11,565 nt of DNA from Bacteroidales bacterium (GTDB lineage Bacteria > Bacteroidota > Bacteroidia > Bacteroidales > P3), in assembly GCA_017632095.1 (NCBI GenBank), contig JAGBSA010000199.1, forward strand, positions 1 through 11,565. The letters are read 5' to 3'. The notes beneath the pieces are model-generated. The model had not been told where the DNA came from. It saw only the letters and a list, made by a program, of their open reading frames with translations, and did no database searches. Shown piece after piece: positions 1 to 6,892 of the stretch. Every line of letters starts with the position of its first letter. Position 1 is the stretch's first letter. A program made the position numbers and the translations under genes.

Positions 1-1062
1 AAAAGCGATGCTGCAAACAAGATAATGGAAATTGTTGAAGAGGCAAAGCTGACAGCCAACCAACAAGCAAAGAAAATCGTTATCGAATCTATACAGCGTA
101 CAGCCACAGAGAATGCAATAGAAAATACAGTTTCTGTTTTCAATCTTGAAAGTGAAGAAGTAAAAGGTAGAATCATCGGTAGAGAAGGACGAAACATAAG
201 AACATTGGAAAATCTTACCGGAGTAGAAGTCATAATCGACGACTCACCTGATGCAATCTTACTTTCATGCTTCGATCCTGTGAGAAGAGAAGTAGCAAGA
301 TTGTCTTTACACAAATTGGTTACCGATGGACGTATTCACCCTGCAAGAATAGAAGAAGTAGTTGCCAAAACGAAAAAGCAAATCGAACAAGAAGTAATCG
401 AAACCGGAAAGAGAACATGTATCGATTTAGGAATCGTCAATCTGCATCACGAACTTATCCGTATGGTAGGTAAGATGAAATATCGTTCTTCTTACGGACA
501 AAATCTTCTTCAACACTCTCGCGAAGTTGCAAACCTATGTGCAACCATGGCAAGCGAGTTAGGCTTGAATCCAAAGATAGCTAAGCGTGCCGGATTGTTG
601 CATGACATAGGTAAAGTTCCGGATAATGAACCTGAACTTCCACACGCAATTCACGGAATGAAGTTAGCAGAGAAGTTTAAGGAGAAACCGGAAATCAGCA
701 ACGCAATTGGTGCTCACCATGACGAGATTGAGATGCAGAGCCTTTACGCTCCGATAGTTCAAGTCTGCGATGCAATCTCAGGAGCAAGACCTGGAGCAAG
801 ACGAGAAGTCGTTGAAGCATACATAAACAGGCTAAACAAATTGGAAGAAATGGCTATGAGCTATCCGGGCGTCGTTAAGACTTACGCAATCCAAGCAGGA
901 CGTGAACTAAGAGTGATAGTATCAGCAGAAAAAGTCTCAGACCAAGAGGCAAACCAAATATCGTTCGATTTATCGAAGAAGATACAAAACGAAATGGTCT
1001 TCCCGGGAATGATAAAGGTAACAGTTATCAGAGAGACGAGGGCAGTAAATTACGCAAAATAA
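1..1062 (+). CDS. rny: Ribonuclease Y (partial, 5' end outside window)
   Basis: RNase Y is an endoribonuclease that starts mRNA decay; it is normally held at the inner membrane by an N-terminal helix. The frame is open from base 1, so the ATG at 25 is internal. The visible 353 codons compare with about 510-520 residues in the full family. Missing are the membrane anchor and most of the coiled coil. The remaining piece opens with the end of the Ala/Lys/Glu-rich coiled coil, then a KH RNA-binding domain with [12 protein letters not shown] at about nt 166-201. An HD phosphohydrolase domain follows, with the metal-binding LLHDIGK at nt 595-615 and a downstream AHHDE at about nt 712-726. The C-terminus ends in the family-typical [15 protein letters not shown]. 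The domain order and terminal motif make the assignment secure. The gene is closed by the hairpin at 1086-1131 and appears separate from the next operon. Confidence 0.97.
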   Translation, partial: KSDAANKIMEIVEEAKLTANQQAKKIVIESIQRTATENAIENTVSVFNLESEEVKGRIIGREGRNIRTLENLTGVEVIIDDSPDAILLSCFDPVRREVARLSLHKLVTDGRIHPARIEEVVAKTKKQIEQEVIETGKRTCIDLGIVNLHHELIRMVGKMKYRSSYGQNLLQHSREVANLCATMASELGLNPKIAKRAGLLHDIGKVPDNEPELPHAIHGMKLAEKFKEKPEISNAIGAHHDEIEMQSLYAPIVQVCDAISGARPGARREVVEAYINRLNKLEEMAMSYPGVVKTYAIQAGRELRVIVSAEKVSDQEANQISFDLSKKIQNEMVFPGMIKVTVIRETRAVNYAK

Positions 1063-1085
1063 AAATTCAAAAGCATATTTACAGC

Positions 1086-1131
1086 ATAGGCGGAGTGGCG
1101 TTTGAAAACCACTCCGCCTATTTCTTTTTTT
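1086..1131 (+). terminator. Intrinsic terminator of rny
   Basis: A perfect 13-bp stem (ATAGGCGGAGTGG at 1086-1098 with its complement at 1109-1121) encloses a 10-nt loop. It is followed by a T-rich run to 1131 broken by a single C. It starts 23 nt after the rny stop codon and separates rny from the helicase operon. Confidence 0.93.
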
Positions 1132-1242
1132 AGTTTCATACATACTTCGTTTCCATAAAATAAAACGGCAATTCATTCCGCTGAAAACAAGAGTTGTAAC
1201 CCCAGAATCAAATATTGTTTTTTCGGTAAATTAAATCCATGA

Positions 1243-1272
1243 TTGTAGAGTGAAATTTTCTTTGTATTTTTG
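1243..1272 (+). promoter_or_regulatory. Sigma-ABfr-type promoter of the helicase-murA operon
   Basis: TTG at 1243-1245, a 19-nt spacer, then TATTTTTG at 1265-1272 match the Bacteroidetes -33/-7 consensus (TTG and TAnnTTTG). Transcription would begin near 1278-1280. That leaves a leader of only about 15 nt before the ATG at 1294. The leader contains GAGGG at 1281-1285, which could act as a weak Shine-Dalgarno sequence. No other good promoter is apparent in the gap 1132-1293, which holds nothing else I can identify. Confidence 0.75.
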
Positions 1273-1293
1273 CAATCACAGAGGGAATAGATT

Positions 1294-3543
1294 ATGCTTT
1301 TAGATGAATTAAACGACGAACAACGAGCTGCGGCAGCACAAACCGAAGGAGCGGTTATGATAGTTGCCGGAGCAGGTTCGGGAAAGACACGCACACTTAC
1401 ATACAGAGTAGCACATTTGCTTGAAAAGGGAGTATCACCTTTTTCAATACTTTTGCTGACCTTTACCAATAAAGCAGCCAAAGAGATGAGAGAAAGAATC
1501 GAATCTTTGGTTGGTAACGGTGCAAAGTCTATACTCATGGGTACATTCCACTCTGTAGCAGCCAGAATTTTGAGGCTTGAGGCCGAAAAGTTGGGCTACA
1601 CCAAAAATTTCGTGATATACGACACCTCAGACAGCAAAACACTACTCAAAAACATAATAAAGGACCGTTGTTTCGACTCAAAAATCTATGTACCCTCATT
1701 TGTGTTGGATAGAATCTCCAAAGCAAAATCGTCATTAATTTCGGCAGCCGAATATGCAGAAGATCCGATAAGGCGTACCGAAGATGCAGTGGCAGGCAAG
1801 CCAGCAATAGCAGAACTCTACTTAGAATACGAAAGACGATTGAAGAGAGCGGTTGCAATGGACTTTGACGACCTATTGTTCAATCTTTATAGACTGCTGA
1901 CACTTGACCCATCGGTTGCAGATAAATACAGCCAACGATTTCGTTACATAATGGTTGATGAGTACCAAGACACAAACCATGCACAGTATCTCATAGTTAA
2001 GAAACTTGCATCAAGACATAAAAACGTTTGTGTCGTGGGTGACGATGCTCAAAGTATATATGCCTTTCGTGGAGCGAATATTCAAAATATATTAAACTTC
2101 AAAAAAGACTACGAAGACGTAAGAATCTATAAACTCGAACAAAACTACCGCTCCTCACAAAACATAGTTAATGCAGCCAATTCGGTAATCGATAAAAATC
2201 TTGACCGAATAAAGAAAAATGTTTGGACGTCCAATCCTGAGGGTGAGAAGATTACCTTCAAGCAATTGCCGAGTGATAGAAACGAGGCAGAGGAAGTATG
2301 TAACAGAATCAAGGAAAAGAAATCTGAAACCTCATGTTCCTATGGCGATATTGCAATACTATATCGAACAAACAGCCAATCAAGAGCATTTGAAGATGCT
2401 TTAAGGTTGAAAAACGTGCCATACGTATTATATGGAGGCATTTCATTCTATTCGAGAAAAGAAATCAAAGACGTACTTGCATATTTTCGATTAGTGGTTA
2501 ATCATCATGACGATGACGCATTTGCAAGAGTGGTCAATTATCCACAAAGAGGAATCGGTCAAACCACAATCGATAGGCTGAAAATAGCAGCAGATGCTAT
2601 GAATTGTTCGTTATTTGTAGCCGCATCTTGTGAAAACTTGGAGCAATTCGGAATAAAGGGAGCTACCTCGAGCAAACTATCTGACTTCTGTGCCTTTATC
2701 AAATCTTGTTCAGTGGATTTATACAACGAAGATGCTCTCACACTTGGTGAAAAGATAATACACAGAAGCAGAATCATTGATGCACTTAAGGAAGAAGATA
2801 AATTGGAAAGCAAGGATAGGGTAGAAAATGTCGAAGAATTGATAAACGGACTCCAATCCTTTGTAACCTTAGAAGATACTCATATAATAGACGAACTTAC
2901 CGGAGAAATGGTCTCTGTGGAGCAAAGAACGCTTGATGTATTCCTGCAACAGATTTCTTTGATTAGTGATATGGACAAAGAAGATGATAATCCGGACAAA
3001 GTATCTTTGATGACAATACACAGCTCCAAAGGGTTGGAATTTGACCATGTGTTTATAGTCGGCATGGAAGAAAACCTGTTCCCTTCAACTCTGTGTTTGG
3101 CTTCACGAACAGAACTTGAAGAAGAACGAAGACTGTTTTATGTTGCATTGACTCGAGCAAAACAATCTGTCTTTCTTTCCTCTGCAACAATGAGATATAA
3201 ATTCGGACAAGTTGTCTTCTCGGAAAAGAGTAGATTTATAGACGATATAGACACCCAATATCTATCCGGAGATGGTGTGAAAAAAGCCTTGCCTATTTCC
3301 GCATCTTCAACTCAATTACCTAAAAAGAAATTACCAATTACACAAAAGAAGAGTCTGCCAATCACAAGTTTGAGTAAAAACATTCTGACCAAACAAGCCA
3401 CAAATGAACCTGTGGGAGAGATGTTGAAAATAGAGGAATGTCAAGAAGGATTAAAGGTTTGGCATTCTAAGTTCGGAACAGGTGTAATCAAAACCTTGGA
3501 AGGAAAAGGATTAGATACCAAAGCAGTTGTGGAATTTGAGTGA
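1294..3543 (+). CDS. pcrA: UvrD/PcrA-type superfamily 1 DNA helicase, ended early by TGA
   Basis: ATP-driven 3'-5' DNA helicase of the UvrD/PcrA/Rep family, acting in DNA repair and in clearing protein roadblocks. All SF1A motifs are visible in order. They are the Q motif LNDEQRAA (6-13), Walker A AGAGSGKT (25-32), motif Ia LTFTNKAAKEMRERI and motif Ib GTFHSVAARILR. Then come motif II DEYQD (222-226), motif III GDDAQSIYAFRG (249-260), motif IV QNYRSSQNI, motif V TIHSSKGLEF (from 574) and motif VI YVALTRAK (616-623). The linker after about residue 655 is Lys-rich. The C-terminal Tudor-like domain (WHSKFGTGVI) breaks off at VVEFE. The same frame continues beyond the TGA with the expected end of this domain (see the next entry), so the intact protein would have 768 residues. 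All helicase motifs remain, so unwinding may persist, but the truncated domain mediates RNA polymerase contacts in PcrA. It heads a four-gene operon. Confidence 0.93.
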   Translation: MLLDELNDEQRAAAAQTEGAVMIVAGAGSGKTRTLTYRVAHLLEKGVSPFSILLLTFTNKAAKEMRERIESLVGNGAKSILMGTFHSVAARILRLEAEKLGYTKNFVIYDTSDSKTLLKNIIKDRCFDSKIYVPSFVLDRISKAKSSLISAAEYAEDPIRRTEDAVAGKPAIAELYLEYERRLKRAVAMDFDDLLFNLYRLLTLDPSVADKYSQRFRYIMVDEYQDTNHAQYLIVKKLASRHKNVCVVGDDAQSIYAFRGANIQNILNFKKDYEDVRIYKLEQNYRSSQNIVNAANSVIDKNLDRIKKNVWTSNPEGEKITFKQLPSDRNEAEEVCNRIKEKKSETSCSYGDIAILYRTNSQSRAFEDALRLKNVPYVLYGGISFYSRKEIKDVLAYFRLVVNHHDDDAFARVVNYPQRGIGQTTIDRLKIAADAMNCSLFVAASCENLEQFGIKGATSSKLSDFCAFIKSCSVDLYNEDALTLGEKIIHRSRIIDALKEEDKLESKDRVENVEELINGLQSFVTLEDTHIIDELTGEMVSVEQRTLDVFLQQISLISDMDKEDDNPDKVSLMTIHSSKGLEFDHVFIVGMEENLFPSTLCLASRTELEEERRLFYVALTRAKQSVFLSSATMRYKFGQVVFSEKSRFIDDIDTQYLSGDGVKKALPISASSTQLPKKKLPITQKKSLPITSLSKNILTKQATNEPVGEMLKIEECQEGLKVWHSKFGTGVIKTLEGKGLDTKAVVEFE

Positions 3544-3600
3544 TTGGGAGAGAAAACTTTAATATTACGATTTTCTAAATTGAAAAAAATAGAACAATGA
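3541..3600 (+). other. In-frame 3' remnant of the helicase gene beyond a TGA
   Basis: After TGA at 3541-3543 the helicase frame stays open for 18 codons (3544-3597), reading LGEKTLILRFSKLKKIEQ. It ends at TGA 3598-3600. In PcrA homologues I recall, the C-terminus ends with a similar G-x-K-x-L-L-L-x-F-A-x-L pattern, so this reads as the natural end of the protein. The final TGA overlaps the ATG of the next gene (3597-3599) in an ATGA arrangement, typical of translational coupling. The 3541 TGA therefore looks like a single-codon nonsense change or a base-call error rather than the native stop. No indel is needed, since both sides share one frame. Confidence 0.75.
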
Positions 3601-4229
3601 AATATAACACTCAGAGTAAAAAGCTGATAGTGCCGGAGTATGGAAGAAATATCCAAGGGCTTGTTGATTATGCCATGACAATAGAGGATAGAGAAAAAAG
3701 AAACTTTTATGCCAATGTCATAGTTTATGCAATGGCTCAGGTTAATCCCGGTGTCAAAGAATCAACCAACTACAAACATAAGCTGTGGGACCATTTATTC
3801 ATAATGTCCGACTATAAACTTGATGTGGATTCTCCATTCCCCAAACCAATTCCTGAAGAGGTTGAATCAAAGCCGGAACGTCTAAACTACAAATCTTCGG
3901 TTATACGTTTCAGACCTTATGGTAAGTTGATTGAAAATATGATTGACAAAGTCATAGAATTGCCTGAGGGTGAGGAAAAGAAGACTCTTATAGAGATGAT
4001 TGCACAACACTTGAAGAAATCTTATCTTCAATGGAATATAAACAGCTGTGATGATGAGATGATTTTAAGTCATTTTGAACAACTCTCACATGGTCAATTG
4101 AAACTTAATGAAGATTTCAAGCTACATAGTACAAAGAAACTGTTGAACGACCATTCATCTGGCAAAAACAAGAATTACTCTCAACAACAACAGAATAAGA
4201 AAAAACAAAATAATAAATCAAAAAAATAA
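3597..4229 (+). CDS. DUF4290 domain protein of unknown function
   Basis: A 210-residue cytoplasmic protein with no signal peptide or membrane segment. From memory it matches the Bacteroidetes-restricted family DUF4290. Hallmarks are an N-terminal YNTQSKKLIVPEYGRNIQ, IEDREKRN (about 31-38), KLWDHLFIMSDYKLDVDSPFP (about 62-82) and a later KPERLNY. No catalytic motif is evident and the family's function is unknown to me. The last 25 or so residues form a basic, Gln/Asn/Lys-rich low-complexity tail, probably disordered and possibly able to contact nucleic acid (inference). Its ATG overlaps the native helicase stop as ATGA, and it ends 6 nt before murA, so it is probably co-translated with both. 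Conserved linkage to murA suggests a housekeeping or cell-envelope role, but the sequence does not prove this. Confidence 0.88.
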   Translation: MKYNTQSKKLIVPEYGRNIQGLVDYAMTIEDREKRNFYANVIVYAMAQVNPGVKESTNYKHKLWDHLFIMSDYKLDVDSPFPKPIPEEVESKPERLNYKSSVIRFRPYGKLIENMIDKVIELPEGEEKKTLIEMIAQHLKKSYLQWNINSCDDEMILSHFEQLSHGQLKLNEDFKLHSTKKLLNDHSSGKNKNYSQQQQNKKKQNNKSKK

Positions 4230-4235
4230 AACCGC

Positions 4236-5540
4236 ATGAGCTCTTTTGAAATAGTAGGAGGTAAATCTCTTAGTGGAGAAATCTATCCACAGGGTGCAAA
4301 AAATGAGGCATTGCAAGTTATATGTGCTGTTCTTTTAACAGAAGATGAGGTAACGATTGAAAATGTTCCAAACATCAGAGACGTAAACAAGCTGATTGAA
4401 TTGTTGGAATATTTGGGTGTAAAGGTACATAAAACCGCTACAGACACATATAGCTTTAAGGCAGATAGAGTTGAAATCGATAGAATCTACACCGAGAGAT
4501 ACGAACAAATGGCTGCATCGCTTAGAGGTTCGGTTATGTTGGTTGGACCGATGTTAGCACGTTACCAAAAGGCGTATATCCCAACTCCGGGGGGAGATAA
4601 AATCGGTAGAAGAAGATTAGATACCCACTTTACAGGATTTGAGAAACTTGGAGCAAAGGTTGAATACTCTATGTCAAAGAAAGCTTATGAGGTAAACGGT
4701 GAACATCTTAAAGGAACTTATATGCTGTTGGACGAAGCCTCTGTTACAGGTACTGCAAACATAATTATGGCTGCAGTTTTGGCAGAAGGCACAACTACAA
4801 TATTTAATGCAGCTTGTGAACCTTATCTTTATCAACTTTGTACAATGCTTAACAATATGGGTGCAAAGATTTCGGGTGTCGGAAGCAACCTTTTGACCAT
4901 CGAAGGAGTGAGTTCGCTTAATGGTTGCAAACATAGATTGTTGCCGGATATGATTGAGGTTGGTAGTTTCATAGGTTTGGCAGCTATGACCAAGTCTGAT
5001 ATAACTATTAAAGACGTAAACATAAAGCAACTTGGCATAATCCCGGACACATTCCGTCGTTTGGGTATCAAGATAGAAGAAATCGGAGACGATTTGCACA
5101 TACCGGCTCAGGAAATCTACGAAGTGGAAAAATTTATGGACGGTTCGATAATGACTATTTCCGATGCACCATGGCCGGGATTTACACCCGATTTGATAAG
5201 TATTGCTTTGGTGGTTGCAACACAAGCAAAGGGTAGTGTGCTTATTCATCAAAAGATGTTTGAAAGTCGATTGTTCTTTGTCGATAAGTTGATAGACATG
5301 GGCGCTCAGATAATTTTGTGCGACCCACACAGAGCAACAGTGATAGGTTCCGAGAGAAAATATCCTTTGAAAGGCGTAAGAATGACCTCACCTGACATTA
5401 GAGCAGGGGTAGCCTTACTTATAGCTGCTTTATCAGCCGAGGGAACAAGTATAATCGACAATATCGAACAAATAGATAGAGGTTATCAAGATATAGACCT
5501 TAGATTGCAAAAATTAGGTGCAAGTATTAGAAGATTGTAG
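4236..5540 (+). CDS. murA: UDP-N-acetylglucosamine 1-carboxyvinyltransferase (MurA), Cys-to-Asp active site
   Basis: MurA transfers enolpyruvate from phosphoenolpyruvate to UDP-GlcNAc, the first committed cytoplasmic step of peptidoglycan synthesis. Its 434 residues fit the family (about 420-440) and the two-domain EPSP-synthase-like fold. Visible active-site elements are Lys22-Asn23 in GAKNEAL and Arg97 in SLRGSVMLVGP. The loop PGGDKIGRRRLDTH covers 118-131, with Arg126 matching E. coli Arg120. The Asp in GFTPD corresponds to E. coli Asp305, and the C-terminal DIRAG and IDRGY motifs are present. The position of E. coli Cys115, the residue alkylated by fosfomycin, is Asp121 (GAT at 4596-4598). 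The same change occurs in naturally fosfomycin-insensitive MurA of Mycobacterium, Chlamydia and Borrelia. The start at 4236 gives the expected N-terminus, 6 nt after the DUF4290 stop. The next gene begins 3 nt after the TAG stop. Confidence 0.96.
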   Translation: MSSFEIVGGKSLSGEIYPQGAKNEALQVICAVLLTEDEVTIENVPNIRDVNKLIELLEYLGVKVHKTATDTYSFKADRVEIDRIYTERYEQMAASLRGSVMLVGPMLARYQKAYIPTPGGDKIGRRRLDTHFTGFEKLGAKVEYSMSKKAYEVNGEHLKGTYMLLDEASVTGTANIIMAAVLAEGTTTIFNAACEPYLYQLCTMLNNMGAKISGVGSNLLTIEGVSSLNGCKHRLLPDMIEVGSFIGLAAMTKSDITIKDVNIKQLGIIPDTFRRLGIKIEEIGDDLHIPAQEIYEVEKFMDGSIMTISDAPWPGFTPDLISIALVVATQAKGSVLIHQKMFESRLFFVDKLIDMGAQIILCDPHRATVIGSERKYPLKGVRMTSPDIRAGVALLIAALSAEGTSIIDNIEQIDRGYQDIDLRLQKLGASIRRL

Positions 5541-5543
5541 CTT

Positions 5544-6701
5544 ATGGATATAAAAGTGTATTTTAATTCTGTTGATACAGAGTGCTTGGGGTGTGAAGAA
5601 TTGTCTGAAGATACTATGTTCAGAATGATTCAGATTAACAGCAAACGTAATCCGTTTGAAATGGATTTAAGTTGTGTTGAAGCAGATATTGCCATTGTCG
5701 GAGTGGGAGAGGAGTCTGAGTTGTTCACAGGAGCAGATATCATAAGAAAACAATTCTATGCCTTAAAGCAACATAGAAAGCGTATCAAGATAGTTGATTT
5801 GGGTAACATAAAAATTGGAAAAACCCAAAAGGATACCTATTCAGCTATGGCAGATGTTTGTTCTTGTTTGTTGCAAAACAGAGTTATACCATTGATTCTT
5901 GCAAAGAGTAACGATTTAGCAATAGGCAACTATATGGCTTATGAACAAATCGGACAGATTATAAATGTCTTCAATCTGGATAGTGAGATAGATTTTAAGG
6001 AAATAAAAGAGGAAATCGATGAAACCAACTATCTTACATATATGTTCTGCAATCAACCGAACTACCTTTTCAATTATACTCACGCAGCCTATCAATCATA
6101 TTTCGTAGTTCCGGAGTTGATTGACTTGATGGATCAGATGAGGTTTGAAACTTATAGGTTGGGAGCGGTTCAAAACAAAATCGAATGTACAGAACCATTG
6201 ATAAGAAATGCCGATATGGTGATTGCCGATGTCAATTCTATAAGGGCGTCAGATGCACCAAGCAGTCAAAATCCTCATGGCTTGTACGGAGAGGAGTTCT
6301 GTAAGATTGTGAACTTTGCAGGCATGAGTGACAAACTTACATCGATTGGTTTCTATGGTTATAGACCGGAATATGATACTGATTTCAGAACAGCCAAATT
6401 GGTATCGCATGCAATGTGGTATTTTATTGAGGGATACAATTGGAGAAAGAACGATTTTCCATACAAAGACCAAAAGAACTACTACAAATTCAGCGTCTTG
6501 ATGCCTAATGATATAAATATAGTATTCTATAAGAGTAAAAAGAGTGAGCGTTGGTGGATGCAGGTAAGTTGTCCTGACGAATTGCAAGAAAAATATTTGA
6601 GACACTTCCTGATACCTTGCACCTACGACGACTATAAAGAAGCAATGGAAGGACAATTGCCCGAAAGGTGGTTGTTGGCATATAATAAGTTGAATTTGTA
6701 A
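5544..6701 (+). CDS. Arginase/formimidoylglutamase-fold protein lacking canonical metal ligands
   Basis: A 385-residue protein with no signal peptide. It resembles the Bacteroidetes family usually annotated as arginase or formimidoylglutamase, a ureohydrolase fold. Matching stretches are YMAYEQIGQIINV (130-142), QPNYLFNYTHAAYQSYFV (171-188), VIRNAD-like LIRNAD (219-224), IRASDAP (233-239) and GLYGEEFCKI (246-255). AGMSDK (259-264) and a C-terminal RWWMQV followed by LIPCTYDDY also fit. True ureohydrolases bind two Mn ions through GG(D/G)H, DxHxD and SxDxD. Here those places read AKSND (120-124), VFNLDSEID (142-150) and IADVNSIRASD (227-237), with the histidines absent. Hydrolase activity is therefore doubtful and a structural or regulatory role is possible. 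From memory, relatives in this phylum are also atypical at these sites, so the loss may be family-wide. It is the last gene of the operon, 3 nt after murA. Confidence 0.82.
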   Translation: MDIKVYFNSVDTECLGCEELSEDTMFRMIQINSKRNPFEMDLSCVEADIAIVGVGEESELFTGADIIRKQFYALKQHRKRIKIVDLGNIKIGKTQKDTYSAMADVCSCLLQNRVIPLILAKSNDLAIGNYMAYEQIGQIINVFNLDSEIDFKEIKEEIDETNYLTYMFCNQPNYLFNYTHAAYQSYFVVPELIDLMDQMRFETYRLGAVQNKIECTEPLIRNADMVIADVNSIRASDAPSSQNPHGLYGEEFCKIVNFAGMSDKLTSIGFYGYRPEYDTDFRTAKLVSHAMWYFIEGYNWRKNDFPYKDQKNYYKFSVLMPNDINIVFYKSKKSERWWMQVSCPDELQEKYLRHFLIPCTYDDYKEAMEGQLPERWLLAYNKLNL

Positions 6702-6719
6702 TCAAATCTCAGCAAAATA

Positions 6720-6772
6720 AAACTTGATTTTAGTGTGCTGAAATCAAGTTCTGTAATAACAAAATCAAGTTT
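6720..6772 (+). repeat. Three-armed inverted/direct repeat with two alternative hairpins
   Basis: The left arm AAACTTGATTTT (6720-6731) can pair in two ways. With AAATCAAGTT (6741-6750) it gives 10 perfect pairs, extended by G-T, A-T and G-C pairs to a 4-nt loop. With AAAATCAAGTTT (6761-6772) it gives 12 perfect pairs across a 29-nt loop. The two right arms are direct copies of each other, so the pairings exclude one another. It begins 19 nt after the last operon gene. No T-run follows, so it is not a classical terminator; it could stabilise the mRNA 3' end or bind a regulator. Confidence 0.7.
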
Positions 6773-6808
6773 GGATAAAACAATATTAGTAAAAAAAACG
6801 TTTTATCC
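6773..6808 (+). repeat. 9-bp inverted repeat abutting the promoter
   Basis: GGATAAAAC (6773-6781) and GTTTTATCC (6800-6808) are perfect complements separated by 18 A-rich bases. The right arm ends immediately before the -33 element at 6809, where an operator would be expected. It directly adjoins the repeat cluster at 6720-6772. As RNA it could also form a hairpin at the end of the murA operon transcript, but only a short TT follows it. Confidence 0.55.
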
Positions 6809-6839
6809 TTTGCAGATATTTGTAAAAGTACTATATTTG
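6809..6839 (+). promoter_or_regulatory. Sigma-ABfr-type promoter of the T9SS cargo gene
   Basis: TTTG at 6809-6812, a 19-nt spacer and TATATTTG at 6832-6839 match the Bacteroidetes consensus. Transcription would start near 6846, giving an untranslated leader of about 47 nt. The leader is almost purely A/T and ends in an A-rich stretch (6877-6892) with no Shine-Dalgarno sequence. This arrangement is common in well-expressed Bacteroidetes genes. Confidence 0.8.
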
Positions 6840-6892
6840 CAAATTGAATAATTAGTGTAATTAAATAAATTCTCACAAAAAACAACAAAAAA

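Noticed and set aside
25..27. ATG at 25 as the start of RNase Y
   Set aside because: The frame is open from base 1 with coiled-coil-like residues before it, and the family is about 160 residues longer. The true start lies upstream of the window.
3541..3543. Reassignment of UGA to a sense codon
   Set aside because: The extended helicase frame itself ends with TGA at a sensible overlap, and reading past that TGA gives no helicase-like sequence. Tryptophan is encoded by TGG throughout the window, so one nonsense codon is the simpler reading.
4674..5330. A 218-codon open frame on the minus strand inside murA
   Set aside because: It is fully antisense to well-conserved murA, rich in Cys and His as antisense shadows often are, and has no promoter, ribosome site or recognisable motif.
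6721..6750. Intrinsic terminator of the murA operon
   Set aside because: The hairpin is good, but the following bases (CTGTAATAAC) contain no T-run. It is listed as a repeat instead.
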